Below, in pieces: positions 1 to 10,900 of a stretch of 64,000 bases of DNA. Source of the stretch: Chamaecyparis obtusa (lineage: Eukaryota > Streptophyta > Pinopsida > Cupressales > Cupressaceae); the NCBI GenBank assembly GCA_027943335.1, contig BSBK01001578.1:865485-929484 (forward strand). The letters are read 5' to 3'. Both the position numbers and the translations under genes were made by a program. Position 1 is the stretch's first letter; each line of letters starts with the position of its first letter. The notes below the pieces were generated by a model. It did no database searches, was not told the DNA's origin, and saw nothing but the letters and a program-made list of their open reading frames with translations.

Positions 1-620
1 TAGTTCTTTGTACAAAATCATCAGAGCCTTTTACTGAGCTGAAATGTACATATCCACCATTAGCAGTGTCACTCAGATGGTTGAATTGTTATTCACCTTA
101 AAAACTGAGGAAGTAACATTGATAGTGTGCAAAGGCTCTTCTTTCAAACATTCAACAACTGTGCCTCCTATTTTTTGCACACTTTCATTCAACATATGAA
201 GAATGTCCTCTTTTGGCATGGTTACATTTTTAATATCAACAGCACATAGATTTCCTTTCCTTGCATAACCATCAGTGAGGGTGGTTCAAGTAACATCATT
301 TGGCATCAAATCTTTGGAAATCATTTGACTGAAGATCATATCTGCTTCTTTTATAATTCCTGTCTTATAATAACCATATAGGTTACATTGTAAGTAAGGG
401 TACTAGATGATAAATGTTTATCCAACATTTCCTTGAACATTTTATTGGCCTCATGAATCTTGCCAGCTTTGCAAAGGCCATGGATGAGAGTATCATATAT
501 AGATACATCTCAATCAATTCATGTCTTAGTCATGTCACTTAAAAACTTGACAGTGTAATCATTATCACCTTCTCTGCAATGATCACTGATAATAGTGGTG
601 CATATAATATTAAATAAAAT
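1..620 (-). pseudogene. Degenerate pentatricopeptide-repeat (PPR) gene
   Basis: Reading the minus strand from about 540 down gives a recognisable PPR repeat: YDTLIHGLCKAGKIHEANKM followed by FKEMLDK, then a next repeat with YNV...GIIKEADMIFSQMISK and a third beginning NDVT.TTLTDGYARKGNLCA (bases 540 to 230). PPR proteins are helical RNA-binding proteins, usually sent to mitochondria or chloroplasts. The frame contains stop codons (a TGA where Trp is expected near 286, others near 510-520), and no intact start or end is visible, so this is a relic cut by the window edge. Downstream on the minus strand (230-60) the frame stays readable but I do not recognise it. Confidence 0.72.
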
Positions 621-779
621 TGGGCTTCAGATCTCTTTTCTAACATTCTCAATTTCTGCAGTAAGTTGTTGAAAAGCTAGTTCAAGTTAAGAAATGGTAT
701 GTTTGCCTTTGTTTCAGATGTAGCACTACTGCCAATATTGATCTACATTTATGAAGTTCAACATTCAGATCTGCCACTG

Positions 780-1352
780 CTACTTTGTCAAGTTTTATTA
801 TATTGCCTTCTGCATGTTTTAGCTGCTCCTTGGATTTAATTTAAATTGTCAAAAACAAGCCTGCCAGAATACTGGCATGTTGTTATACTTACTTTCTTGT
901 CACTGCTCTGCAAGTTATCTCATGTCTGTCCTTCAAAACCACTACCAACAGTCTCAAGAAGACTCTGAACATTGACTTTTACACCATTAACTTTAGATGC
1001 TGCAAGGTAGCTGTGTCAGTCACTGTAGAAGTGGAACACTCTTTCAGGATAAATAAAGCCAAGTCATTGAATAGAAAAGCTATCTCTTTCTGGAGTAGAT
1101 GGATGGTGCTGCATTGTAGAATCATAGCTTTTCATTTCAGTAATTCCAGATTGAACTCCTCCCTAGTATCTTGCAATAGAAGGCTACACATACACATACT
1201 TCAAACTGTGCTTTTTCTGGGCTAACCATCCCTTCTAAATCTTCTTCAAGAACAGGATTGTTTATCTCCATCCTACATCTTGACTGGCTTTCTTGCCTTT
1301 CTTTATCCCTCAACTTCATATTTAAAAAAAATTCAACTTGATTGAAAGACAT
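780..1352 (-). pseudogene. Unidentified decayed coding remnant
   Basis: Minus-strand pieces read as ordinary protein: an open stretch at 1352-1137 containing MSFNQVEFFLNMKLRDKERQ and EEDLEGMVSPEKAQFEV, a piece at about 1010-930 (ASKVNGVKVNVQSLLETVG) and a lysine-rich helical piece at 838-781 (SKEQLKHAEGNIIKLDKVAV). The pieces are separated by stops and frame changes. They lie downstream of the gag relic on the same strand and could be its linker region or a separate gene. I do not recognise the family. Confidence 0.3.
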
Positions 1353-1899
1353 CTCTCTTGCCGTTACACTATCACAAACTTCCCTTAGGTCTATTGGCTT
1401 ATTATCTTCCTCAGGGGGGTCATGTTTTTCCCTATAACTGTGTATGCCCTGTTTAATTGGTCCTTATTTGGATTAATAGAACTTTCTATCTCTCCCCTTG
1501 CAATAAAGGTTGAACCATGAGAGGTTTGTTGAATGTCCCATATCGACTTGAATCTTAACTATGGGGTTGGTTGCATGAAAAACACATATCATGCTCTTGT
1601 TCCAAGTTATTTTGCATAGATACAATGGCTTTTGAAGTATTTGCTCCTGTTGGGTTTATGGTACTCAAGGGCTTAGCATAGCACAAATGATTTTGGCTCT
1701 GCATATTATCTTGGTAGGTCTCTCTATAAGGTTGCTAGGTCTGATTTAAGTTTAATATGACATGCTAGGTTGTGCTTACTGCCTTTCTAAGGCAAGCAAC
1801 TCATTACCAAAACTTTTTAGTAAATTTTTTACCTCATGCTGCTTATTGGAAAGAGTGGCAAGAGGAGCTGGTTGGCTGGTGGTTGTAGGAATGGGTCCC

Positions 1900-2488
1900 A
1901 AACTTGGCTGAAATGTTAGAATCTCAAGGAACAAGGCGTTGGGGCCTAGGATCTATTTTTCCAGCTTCTTTTAGGCTGTTCTCAGCTTTAATGGCTAGGC
2001 CATATGCTTTAAGGCCTTTCCTCATATAGACTAAATCATCGCAACAATATCACTACCTAAAGATCTCAAATGACTATGGAATGCAATATTAGGAGAAGGT
2101 TTTACTAATGCTGAGATCCTGTCTCAAGTCTTTTGAAAGTGAAACCTAAAGATAGGTAATCACAAATATCATCGAAGTGTTGGCAATTTTTTTCTCCTAG
2201 TTCATCCCAATTGTGAATTGAAGTAGATTGTAGTCCCCTGTACCATTGGATTTCTTTTCCCTCCAAGAAAGTAACAACTAGTCTTTAGTCCACATTACCT
2301 AGAGTGATATTATGCGCTGAACAAATATTCACAATGTTTTGAGTGTGCTCTATGGGAGGTGGTGATCTTTTCACCTGTGAAGTATGAAATAGCCTTCAGG
2401 GCCGAATCTGGAATCTCATCATGCTGTTGAAGATTGAGAGGACTCCCCCTATTAAAAGTCACAACAACTCTTTTTCTTGGCAAGGACA
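1900..2488 (-). pseudogene. Retrotransposon gag relic (minus strand)
   Basis: From an ATG at 2488 the minus strand reads MSLPRKRVVVTFNRG..., then after a one-base frame change RSPPPIEHTQNIVNICSAHN, ITLGNVD, a stop in place of a codon, RLVVTFLEGKEIQWYRGLQ and STSIHNWDELGEK. The L..F.G.A/I.WYR.L...SI..W.EL pattern is the core of the plant LTR-retrotransposon gag (Retrotrans_gag type) capsid domain. Stops and a frameshift show it is dead. No protease or polymerase follows within the readable part. Confidence 0.6.
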
Positions 2489-2567
2489 TGTTGGGAAGTT
2501 GAAAGTTTATTCTTGCTTATGTAAATCTACCAAAAGGGCGTGTTGAATGAATTTGGGAGGAATTACA

Positions 2568-2652
2568 ACAGTTTTAGTTCTTCCTAGAGGAGATTCACAC
2601 AACCTAGATGAATTTTAATTTTGAAATCTCTTGTAGGAAGAACTAAAACTGT
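2568..2652. repeat. Short near-perfect hairpin, microRNA-precursor-like
   Basis: Two arms, 2568-2596 and 2623-2652, are reverse complements. The outer 19 bases (ACAGTTTTAGTTCTTCCTA and its complement) match perfectly and the next nine differ at two or three places, around a loop of about 26 bases. Size and shape fit a plant microRNA precursor or the collapsed end of a small inverted-repeat element; the sequence alone cannot tell which. Confidence 0.75.
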
Positions 2653-3637
2653 CATATATCAACATCACGGGTTATGTGTTATGTATTGTAAGAGGACATA
2701 GAGATTGATAGTGTAGGTTTGTTAGTATGCCTTATGTAAACTTACGATCCTCGATACAATAAATGGGCATACTGTGAGATATCTTGTAAGCTACTTAGGA
2801 CCCAAAGTGGTGTTGATGAGTATAAAGTCTTTGGATGGAGCAATTTATTGTTAGTTGTCTGATAAGCCCATATGGCATTAGGACTTACTATGAAGAATGG
2901 TCCATTGACCACTTATAACTCATAAATGCCTATTATGGTTCCTACCTCGTGTTGGATAGTGGTATGGTGCCTTTGACAATTTCTATGTCCAAGGATAGAA
3001 GAGCCCATATTGGATAGGTTTTATAATATCCATTGTTGAACAATTCAGCCTGGATTGGCTATTTTGATTTCTAAGTACATGGATCTATCATGGAAAGTTC
3101 AGAAGACCTACCCAGGTCTTTTCATGTGGTATAGAGCTTTTGGTTTGGACAATAGGCCTGAAAGCCTACTGCAACTTGTGCATGCTTTGAAGAAAATATT
3201 GATGAAAAGGAAATTGTAAGATTTGTATGGCGATTAAATTTTAGGCATAAATTGTTTGGGGGTCCTTGAACAAGTTCTGTAACTCACGTGTGTTTGGAAA
3301 AATTCCACGTGTAGTGAACCAGTCTTTTCCCTTGTTCGTGACAAGAATTGGTCATATTGTGCATGTTAGTTGTGCTTTTTGGAGTTTGATAATTCTTTTA
3401 AATATTGATGATTTTCTTTCAAATATTTATGAATGACAATATTGATTTGGTATCTTATTTTGAAGTAGTCTTGACACCAATCTATTTTAGTTTGCAACCT
3501 TATGGATGCACCTTAATTTATTGTTGAAACTGAGCTCATTTTCTTTGTTGTAATAATTATTTTTCTTCCTTAAATATCCAATAAGTAAAAGTCAATATCC
3601 ATGTATTTGGGGGACATCCCCTTGATGAAATAAATCT
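2653..3637. other. No recognisable gene
   Basis: AT-rich DNA with scattered short reading frames. I see no protein motif, RNA gene or repeat with clear borders here. Confidence 0.6.
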
Positions 3638-4450
3638 CCAAGGCAGATATAGGACAGTCGTTGCAAGAATGTAACCCAGGGAGAAATAATGATGATAGCG
3701 GCAATGCTATCAAATGCCTTGTGAAGAGTCAAGACAAGGGACGAAGTTGGAGATGAACAATGGGCGAATGCTCTCAACCATGAAACAACCCATGAATCAA
3801 AGGGCTAATCGTAGAATTTCAAAAATCAAATTAGAGGAATTGTACCCATATAACCATTTAAAAGTGTGATATTGTTAAAGGTAATTCTATAAAACTTTTC
3901 CACAATTCACATTTTTTTATGTAGCTGAATCATTTTAAATAAAATATCACAAGGGTACATAACTGTTGTTTGTAGTCACTCCCCCTTCTTTTATCACCTA
4001 AATCTTTGACTGAGTAATATGATCTTTGTTTTCTAGAATCTAAACACAGTGTTACACTTCAAAGGTTAGAGCATTGGCCAAGATAAGGTGACATTTTTTT
4101 TTTTTTATTATTGTTGAACTAAGGTATGCATTCACCCTTGTGATATTTTATTTGAAGATGCTTCTCTACAAAAAAAAGTGAATTGCCGAAATTTTTTATA
4201 TAATGAACTAAACAATATCACACTTCTAAATGGTTGTATGGCTACCTTTCCTCTAATTTGAATTTTGAAATTCTACGGTTAGCTCTTTAATTCATGGATT
4301 GTTTCATGGCTGAGTGCAATTTTCAATTGTTCTATCTCCAATTCCGTTCCTTGTCTCGACTCTTCACAACGAGTGTGACGACATTGCCACTATTGTCATT
4401 ATTTCTCCCTAGGGTACATTATTGTAGTGACTGTCCTAGATTTGTCTTGG
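3638..4450. repeat. Long foldback (inverted repeat) element
   Basis: The left arm (about 3638-3965) and right arm (about 4130-4450) are reverse complements at roughly 80-85% by eye over more than 300 bp. Examples: 3651-3660 AGGACAGTCG pairs with the 4431 region, the stretch around 3772-3875 pairs with 4204-4310, and AATAAAATATCACAAGGGT at about 3936-3954 pairs with 4134-4152. The loop is about 165 bp. There is no coding capacity. This is either a foldback/MITE-type element or a local inverted duplication, and its transcript would form a long hairpin. Confidence 0.85.
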
Positions 4451-5619
4451 ACTGAGTAACTATTTTGAAAATTTTAATGCCTTTATTTGACTGCTTTTTT
4501 TCTTTTGTTGTGGGAAGCTTTTGGCATCTTTGATTCTCCTTGTTGCTAACTCCAAAACTTGTTCACTGTTCTTTACCATTTCTTCAGCTATCATGCTTCT
4601 TATAAGATCTTCTTATGGTCCCTACCATAAGGTGATAGGAATGGTTGATACCTCTTTTTTTAAAAGATTCATAATCTATGTTTGATTTCCAATCTTCTAC
4701 TCTTCGCGCATAACTATCATCTTTAGGCCAACACATTATGATATCATCGACGTTATGTACCTTCGGCCAAATTAGAGAAACTTACCATACCAAGAATGGC
4801 ATAACATGTGATTTTGTCTAGAACTAGTAAAGGCATGTTGCGAGTGCAAACTGGAACCGTTTGGTGTCACAACTCCTGCCGATTGGTACCATGAAAGAAG
4901 CAAAGATGTCATTGTTTATCATATATTGTCATTGTGCTCATTGTCCTCTAGGTATCTCTGAGTTTGTCTTTCAACCTTCACCTTTTAGACTCTTGCAATT
5001 CAAGTTGTCGCAGGTCACTGTCTTCTTACTATCTTTAGAACTGTTTCAGAAAAAGTTTTACTACACTTATTCATAGTAGCTCTTAACTGGTTATATTTTG
5101 CATTCTTTGTGCAAAGTTACAGCCTGTAGTATTTCACTCGCTTTGACATTTAGTCTAAGAGTTTACGAATCTCCACAAAGTGCTATCTCATTTGTGAAAT
5201 GGTTGATATGCTTGGATGATGCTAGACATCATGAAGATTGTCTTTTTTATGCTTGCCACAGTTATTTAGTGTAAAAGATTGTCATTCTATACCTTTGTCA
5301 TCTTATCACATTGATTGTAAACACTTCTAATTATGTAGTCCTGTGCAACAATGCAGCCTCCAATAGGAGGATTGTCACACATTTTGGACTTGTTAAGCTT
5401 TTGGGTACCGTATATTTGTCCTTATGTTCTCTTTTTACCATGTCTGGCCTTGTGTTCAATGTTAGTCTTGTAACATTAGTCTTTCACCTATTGTTCGACA
5501 ACTTCTGTGTTGGAGTCTATACGTAGTGACATGCCATAACATACTGGCTTTTGTGTACCTGCGACCAATCTACATAAACTCACTATGGTTGAGATTTCGG
5601 TAATTGAAATTTCAGAATT
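4451..5619. other. No recognisable gene
   Basis: AT-rich DNA upstream of copia element A. A 5' LTR and primer-binding site for A would be expected just before 5620, but nothing here resembles the 3' LTR at 10527-10824, so A appears truncated at its 5' end. Confidence 0.6.
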
Positions 5620-6390
5620 ATGGAAGATATAAGAGTTCAGAAATTTTCTGGGAAGAACTACAGGATATGGAAGATTCAAATGAAGTCTCTGTTAGTCGAC
5701 AAAGAGCTTTCGCTGGCACTTGAAGGAAAAGCAAAGAAACCCTCAGCCATGTCGAATGAAGATTGGGGAAAGCTTGATGAGAAAGCCATGACGACAATCT
5801 TTCTCGCATTAGGTGATAATGTACTGTATAATGTTTCAGACAAAAATACAGCTAAAGACGTATGGGATAAATTGGCTTCAACATATGCACAAGCATCCGT
5901 TGTGAACAAAGTCTTCATCATGAAGAAGTTATACAAACTTAAGATGAGGGAAGGTGAAGCTATAACAAATCATCTCAACGAATTTAACACCTTGATTAGC
6001 CAAGCAAATTCAGTTGGCATGACACAAGATGATGAAAATAAGGTTGTTCTATTGCTATGTTCTCTTCCTAATAGCTGGGATGGACTTGTGACAGCTATAA
6101 GCACTTCAACATCAACTACCAAGAAGCTGGTTTTTGATGAAGTTTCAGCCACCCTACTCTCCGAAGATTTGAGGAGAAAGAATGATGAGTTCTCTTCCGG
6201 TAATGCTCTCACAATGGTGAGCACCGAAAATAGAGAAGAAGCCAATATAGAGGCAGATTTAATAACAATTGGAGGTCCCAATCTGCAAGAAGATTGCAGT
6301 CAAGAGGGAGACAAAATAGTTGTTGGTTTTGTGGGAAGGCTGGGCATGTTAAGAAGGATTGTAGAAAATTCAAGAAGGCACAAGAATAAG
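5620..6390 (+). pseudogene. Copia A gag (capsid plus zinc knuckle)
   Basis: The ATG at 5620 opens a typical copia gag: MEDIRVQKFSGKNYRIWKIQ, then KDVWDKLASTYAQASVVNKV and LCSLPNSWDGLVTAIS (UBN2-type capsid core). It packages element RNA into particles. The CCHC zinc knuckle CWFCGKAGHVKKDC is present at 6321-6362 but in a different frame from the capsid, so a frameshift lies just upstream of it, and a TAA at 6387 follows. The gag frame itself runs on to 6414 with nonsense residues. Confidence 0.88.
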
Positions 6391-7780
6391 TATTGGACAG
6401 TCAAGCAAACATAACTCATGAAAAGGATCTGGGTATCCTAATTTTATCTACAAGTGATACAAAAGCTGATTTGTGGGTAATTGATTCGGGAGCTTCCTTT
6501 CATGCTTCCTCTCTCACGGATGCATTTACAAATTATCAAGAAGGTGAATTCAGAGAGGTATATTTGGGTGATAATAAAGCATGTAAAATTATTGGGAAAG
6601 GAGATGTTGTCTTGCATCTTGAAGGTGGAGCAAAATTACTTCTCAAAGATGTTAGACATGTTCCTCAATTAAAGAGGAATCTAATTTCTATCAGCCAATT
6701 ATACACCCAAGGATTTAAAACTGAACTCAGGGGTACATGGAAAATAGTCAAAGGTTCATTGGCTATTGCTAAAGGAGACAAAACCAGTAGTCTCTATATT
6801 TTGAAACCTATTGATAAGGTGGGAGCTGCTTTGACACTTGTGGAAGCAAGAAAGGCCTTGAGGTAATGCTGAATCGTGATCAACTACCGGGTCTCAAATT
6901 TGCAAATTTGAAATTTTGTGAGCATTGTCTTCATGGGAAACAAAAGCGGGTTAGTTTTTTGAAGGATGAACATGACAAAAGGACAACACCCTTGGAGTTA
7001 GTGCATTTGGATGTCTTCAAACCTACAAAGGTAACCTCTTATGGAGGTGCACAATATTTTGTCACCTTTCTTGACGATAGCACCCGAAAGGTATGGGTTT
7101 ATATGCTTTCTAGAAAATCAGAGGTATTCTCTAAATTTAAAGTTTTTAAAGCTCTTGTGGAAAATCAGAGTGGTTATAAAATTAAGTGTCTAAAAACGGA
7201 TAATAGAGGTGAATTTTGTTCGTTGGAGTTTGATAACTTTTGTACAGATCATGGTATAAGATGAATTAAGGTTGTTCCTTATTCCCCTCAAGAAAATGGG
7301 GCAGTAGAACGGTTAAATAGAACCATTCTTGAGAAAGCAAGGTGTATGCTTTCCAATGCCGGTTTGGGTAAAGAATTTTGGGCGGAAGCTTGCAATACAA
7401 TGGTTTATTTAATCAATAGGACTCCTTCATCTTGTCTAGAGTTTGGCATTCTGGAAGAGGAATGGCTGGGAAAAAGGATTTCATACTCACACATCAAAGC
7501 TTTTGGGTGCGAAGCTCATGTACATGTCCCAAAAGAAAGAAGGACAAAGCTGGATTTCAAATCACAAAAGGGCATATTCGTTGGCTATGGTGAAGATCAG
7601 TTTGGTTACAGAGTTTGGGATCCGGTTGAAGAGCGAATCATTCACAGTTGTGATGTCATTTTTAATGAGCAGAAATTTCCAGCTCTCACAGACATTGATA
7701 AGTCTGAAAAGGATTACATTTTTTTCAAAATACCTTCAAATGGTATTGCCTCTACTCATCAGGGAAGAAGTTCCCTTTAG
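6390..7780 (+). pseudogene. Copia A protease and integrase
   Basis: The aspartic protease active site WVIDSGASFHAS is intact (about 6474-6510). The pre-integrase zinc finger is damaged: the C..C part (FCEHCLHGKQK, about 6915) is present but the upstream His pair cannot be found and the frame shifts near 6860. The integrase core shows the first Asp (VHLDVF), second Asp (KTDNRGEF, normally ..DNGGE) and Glu (SPQENGAVERLNRT), interrupted by a TGA at 7262. The C-terminal part with IFVGYGEDQFGYRVWDP follows. The frame ends at a TAG at 7778. Confidence 0.88.
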
Positions 7781-7829
7781 ACAACTCCAATTTCTGTTCT
7801 AATTCCTCCTTCTCAATCCTCATCAAGTG

Positions 7830-8860
7830 AGGATGATTACCCACATCTATTCAATAGAGAACAAAGAAATGTGATTGAGGATAGTTAAAGTTTTTCAGAA
7901 GGGGATATGCTCTTCCCTTCCCCTCTCCATATCACTTCCAGTCATGGCAACAGGGAAGACACTTATGGCAGCAGGAAAAATAATTTTCAAGCACCACACG
8001 ATAGGTTTGAGGATCCATTGCCAATTCACGGTAGGGACATCCCTGGATTTCACGGAGGGAAAAATGAAATCCCTCATGATAGAGAGGAAATACCACTCGG
8101 CAGGCATGAAGACTCTGCTCACGACAGAGAACTATGCAATCAACAGCTGACTCACGACATGGCGTCTTCTGCTACCACGCATGGAGTTCGAATTACACAA
8201 CTCACCTCTCACTCGCAAGAAGTTTCCCCCCTCTCGCATGATACTCATGTTTCAAATTATGACAGGGGCATAAGTATTATTGGGAATAATACTCCCTTCC
8301 CGCACACTTCTCATACACGGTGTCACGCGGATGAAGTGGACACCTCCGCAGAGCCTCACCCACACACTGCTCCTCTTCACACCTTTGTAGAGTCTCCCCT
8401 GCAGACTGCTACTCTACATAATGGTAGAGATAGCTCCCTCCGTCCCTATGTTGAGACATTCCTGGTAGAGAGATCTTGTGCCAGTCCTGGTCACGATGAT
8501 CATTTTCTCAGTCATACGCATGATAGCGAAGACCAGTCTCAGTGCAAGGACATGAAACATTCCATTTTTTACCAGCATGCGCAAACCATTGAGGATATAA
8601 TGCGCATATCTCTTGGCAGGGATAATCCATATCAAGGAGGTGTCTTAACAAGACAAGCATCCAACAGAGCAGTTACTCTCAGAGATTCTTCACTTAGTGA
8701 AAATAGGGATGCCTCACACGAATCATTTGGTGTGAAATCAACAGAACTATCAAATTTCAATCAATCTGGTCAAATTAATACGGGAAATGATGATAATCAA
8801 TTAAAGAGAATTCATTCTCGTGAACCAGATCATACTGAATTAAGAAGATCCTCAAGACAA
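7830..8860 (+). pseudogene. Copia A: long His/Asp-rich linker between integrase and RT
   Basis: An open stretch of 388 codons (7907-9073) covers the linker and the start of the reverse transcriptase domain. Before RT starts it holds about 300 residues dominated by His, Asp, Ser and Thr with recurring short motifs: HDRE, HDRF, SHD, HTHDS, THS, SHSQE. Copia elements do have a variable acidic linker here (ending as usual in RRSSRQRKVPAKF), but it is usually much shorter. It has no internal stop although the flanking pol is full of them. No domain is recognised. Confidence 0.7.
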
Positions 8861-9073
8861 AGGAAAGTTCCAGCAAAATTCTCTGATTATCAGCTATTAT
8901 TTGCTGAAGAGGCAGAGCCAAAACTATTAATTTCTGAGCAAATTGAACCTGCAAATTATAAAGAGGCATGTATAAGCAGTGACAAGAACAATTGGTTTGT
9001 TGCTATGACAAATGAAATGAGTTCGCTCGAAGCAAACGACACTTGGGATTTGGTCTCTCTTCCACCAAATTGA

Positions 9074-10503
9074 AAACCACTCAAGAACAAGTGGGTCTAT
9101 AAATTGAAAGACGAAGGAGGAGGTCAAAAATAATTCAAATCTCGGTTGGTAGTAAAAGGATATGCTCAGAAACAGGCGATTGATTTCGCTGAAATATTCT
9201 CTCCGGTTGTGAAGATGACATCCATCTGAACAGTATTGGGATTAGCAGCCATTTGGGATCTTGAATTGGAACAGTTAGATGTTAAGACAACATTTCTACA
9301 AGGAGACATAAATGAGGAGTTGTATATGCATTAGCCTGAAGGTTTTATGAAAAAGGGGCAGGAACATCTTTATTGCCGGCTGAAGCATAGTTTGTATGGG
9401 CTCAAGCAAGCCCCGAGACAGTGGTATGTCAAGTTTGACTCCTTCATGCTTGAACATAATTTTATCAGATGTGAATCTGATCCGTGCATTTACTACAAGA
9501 CACTCCCAAATGGTGAATTTGTCATTCTTCTTCTCTATGTTGAACACATGTTAGTAGCAGGCACAAGCTCTAAAATTGTTAGTGAGCTGAAAACTAAATT
9601 GGCAAGCACATTTGCTATGAAGGATTTAGGGGCAGCCAAGAAGATTCTTGGTATGACTATCACCCGGGATAGGAAGAAGAAAGTAATTACATTGTCACAA
9701 AAAGAATACATTGACAAAGTAATTCAGAGATTTGGTATGGCTGATGCGCATAGTGTTTCTACTCCACTTGCTTCGCATTTTCAGTTATCAGCATATTTGT
9801 GGCCACAAACACAAGAGGACAAGGAATATATGGAAGACATCCCTTACAAATCTGCAGTTGGTAGCATTATGTATGCTATGGTTTCAACACGTCCCGACAT
9901 TGCTCATGCGGTGGGAGTTGTGAGTAGATTCATGAGCAATCCCTGGAAGACTCATTGGGAGGCTGTCAAATGGATATTAAGATATCTTAAAGGCACTTCA
10001 AATTTGGTTTTATGTTTTTGTAACAATAATGAACAATTACGGGGATTCACAGATTCAGATCTTGCCGGAGATTTGGATAAGCGTAGATCTACTACCGGTT
10101 ACACATTCATGTTCGCTGGAGTTGCTATTAGTTGGGCCTCAAGGCTGCAACATTCTATTGCTCTTTCTTCCATTGAAGCTGAGTATTTGGCACTTTTCGA
10201 AGGTGCTCGGGAAATCATCTGGTTGCAGCGATTACTTGGTGAAATAAAGTATCAAAAAAATGGTTACGTTTTATTCAGTGAACGTTGCAGCACCATCTTT
10301 ATGACTCATAATCATACCTCTCAGCGACGTTCAAAACACATTGACATCCATGCTCACTTTGTTCGGCACATGGTTGAAGAGGGCAGGTTGAAGGTTGAAA
10401 AGATTGATACTAAGATCAATTCGGCAGATATATTCACAAAAGTTGTAACCAAAGAGAAGTTTGAATGTGCAAGAACTTCTCTTGGACTTGTTAAGATGAA
10501 GTA
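9074..10503 (+). pseudogene. Copia A reverse transcriptase and RNase H
   Basis: RT motifs are in order: [48 protein letters not shown]. The catalytic box reads LLLYVEHMLVAG, so both Asp residues of the usual YVDD are replaced. The thumb and connection follow, then RNase H with GFTDSDLAGDLDKRRSTTGY and SSIEAEYLALFEGAREIIWL, and the usual C-terminal tail SADIFTKVVTKEKFE. Stops lie at 9071, 9131, 9228 and 9331; from 9347 the frame is open to 10503. Confidence 0.9.
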
Positions 10504-10526
10504 GGTCAGCATGTAGAGCAGGGGAA

Positions 10527-10824
10527 TGCCTGATCACTTGAATTATCCATTAACTTCTGATGCGAGTTTTTTGGGATTGGAAGGCCAACGGACTTTTGTC
10601 TTTTGTAGCCTTGCCCTTTCAGTTGCTCAGTATGAGCTTATAAATAAGACTCTTCCTTTCATTTGTAAACATTCTGATTTGAGGTTAATATAATTCTTCT
10701 GCTCTCAATGTGGACGTAGCCACTATTGTGGTGAACCATGATAAATAGCGTGTTCTCTGTTATTTGCAATCTGTTCTTTTAATTCTATTTTTCTGGTCTT
10801 TATTTCGAACTCTTTAAATTCTAC
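10527..10824 (+). repeat. Copia A 3' LTR (probable)
   Basis: It begins after a purine tract (GAGCAGGGGAA). It contains a TATA-like CTTATAAATAAG (about 10635) and the U5-type block ending in GTGGACGTAGCCACTATTG and GGTGAACCATGATAAAT, typical of plant copia LTRs. The exact right border is uncertain because the sequence runs straight into the last bases of another LTR. Confidence 0.6.
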
Positions 10825-10843
10825 ACCGGTTGGTAATAACAAT

Positions 10844-10855
10844 TGGTATTAGAGC
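10844..10855 (+). promoter_or_regulatory. Primer-binding site of element B
   Basis: TGGTATTAGAGC lies two bases after the LTR end and matches the initiator tRNA-Met 3' end complement TGGTATCAGAGC with one change. It marks where minus-strand cDNA synthesis starts. Confidence 0.85.
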
Positions 10856-10900
10856 TTTGGTTCTCTATACTTCAAAGTCTAACAACTTGAGAGAAAGATC

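Larger units (their letters stand above)
5620..10824 (+). mobile_element. Ty1-copia LTR retrotransposon A, decayed, no 5' LTR
   Basis: The domain order gag, protease, integrase, reverse transcriptase, RNase H is that of Ty1-copia elements. Coding runs from 5620 to 10503, followed by a purine-rich tract (about 10515-10525) and an LTR-like segment to about 10824. The pol frame carries several stops (6387, 7262, 7778, 9071, 9131, 9228, 9331) and at least two frameshifts, so it cannot make a working polyprotein. No matching LTR is found upstream. The downstream neighbour is element B, joined at 10825. Confidence 0.9.

Noticed and set aside
4861..5526. Two short plus-strand frames of 71 codons
   Set aside because: No motif, no homologous second copy, ordinary length for AT-rich DNA.
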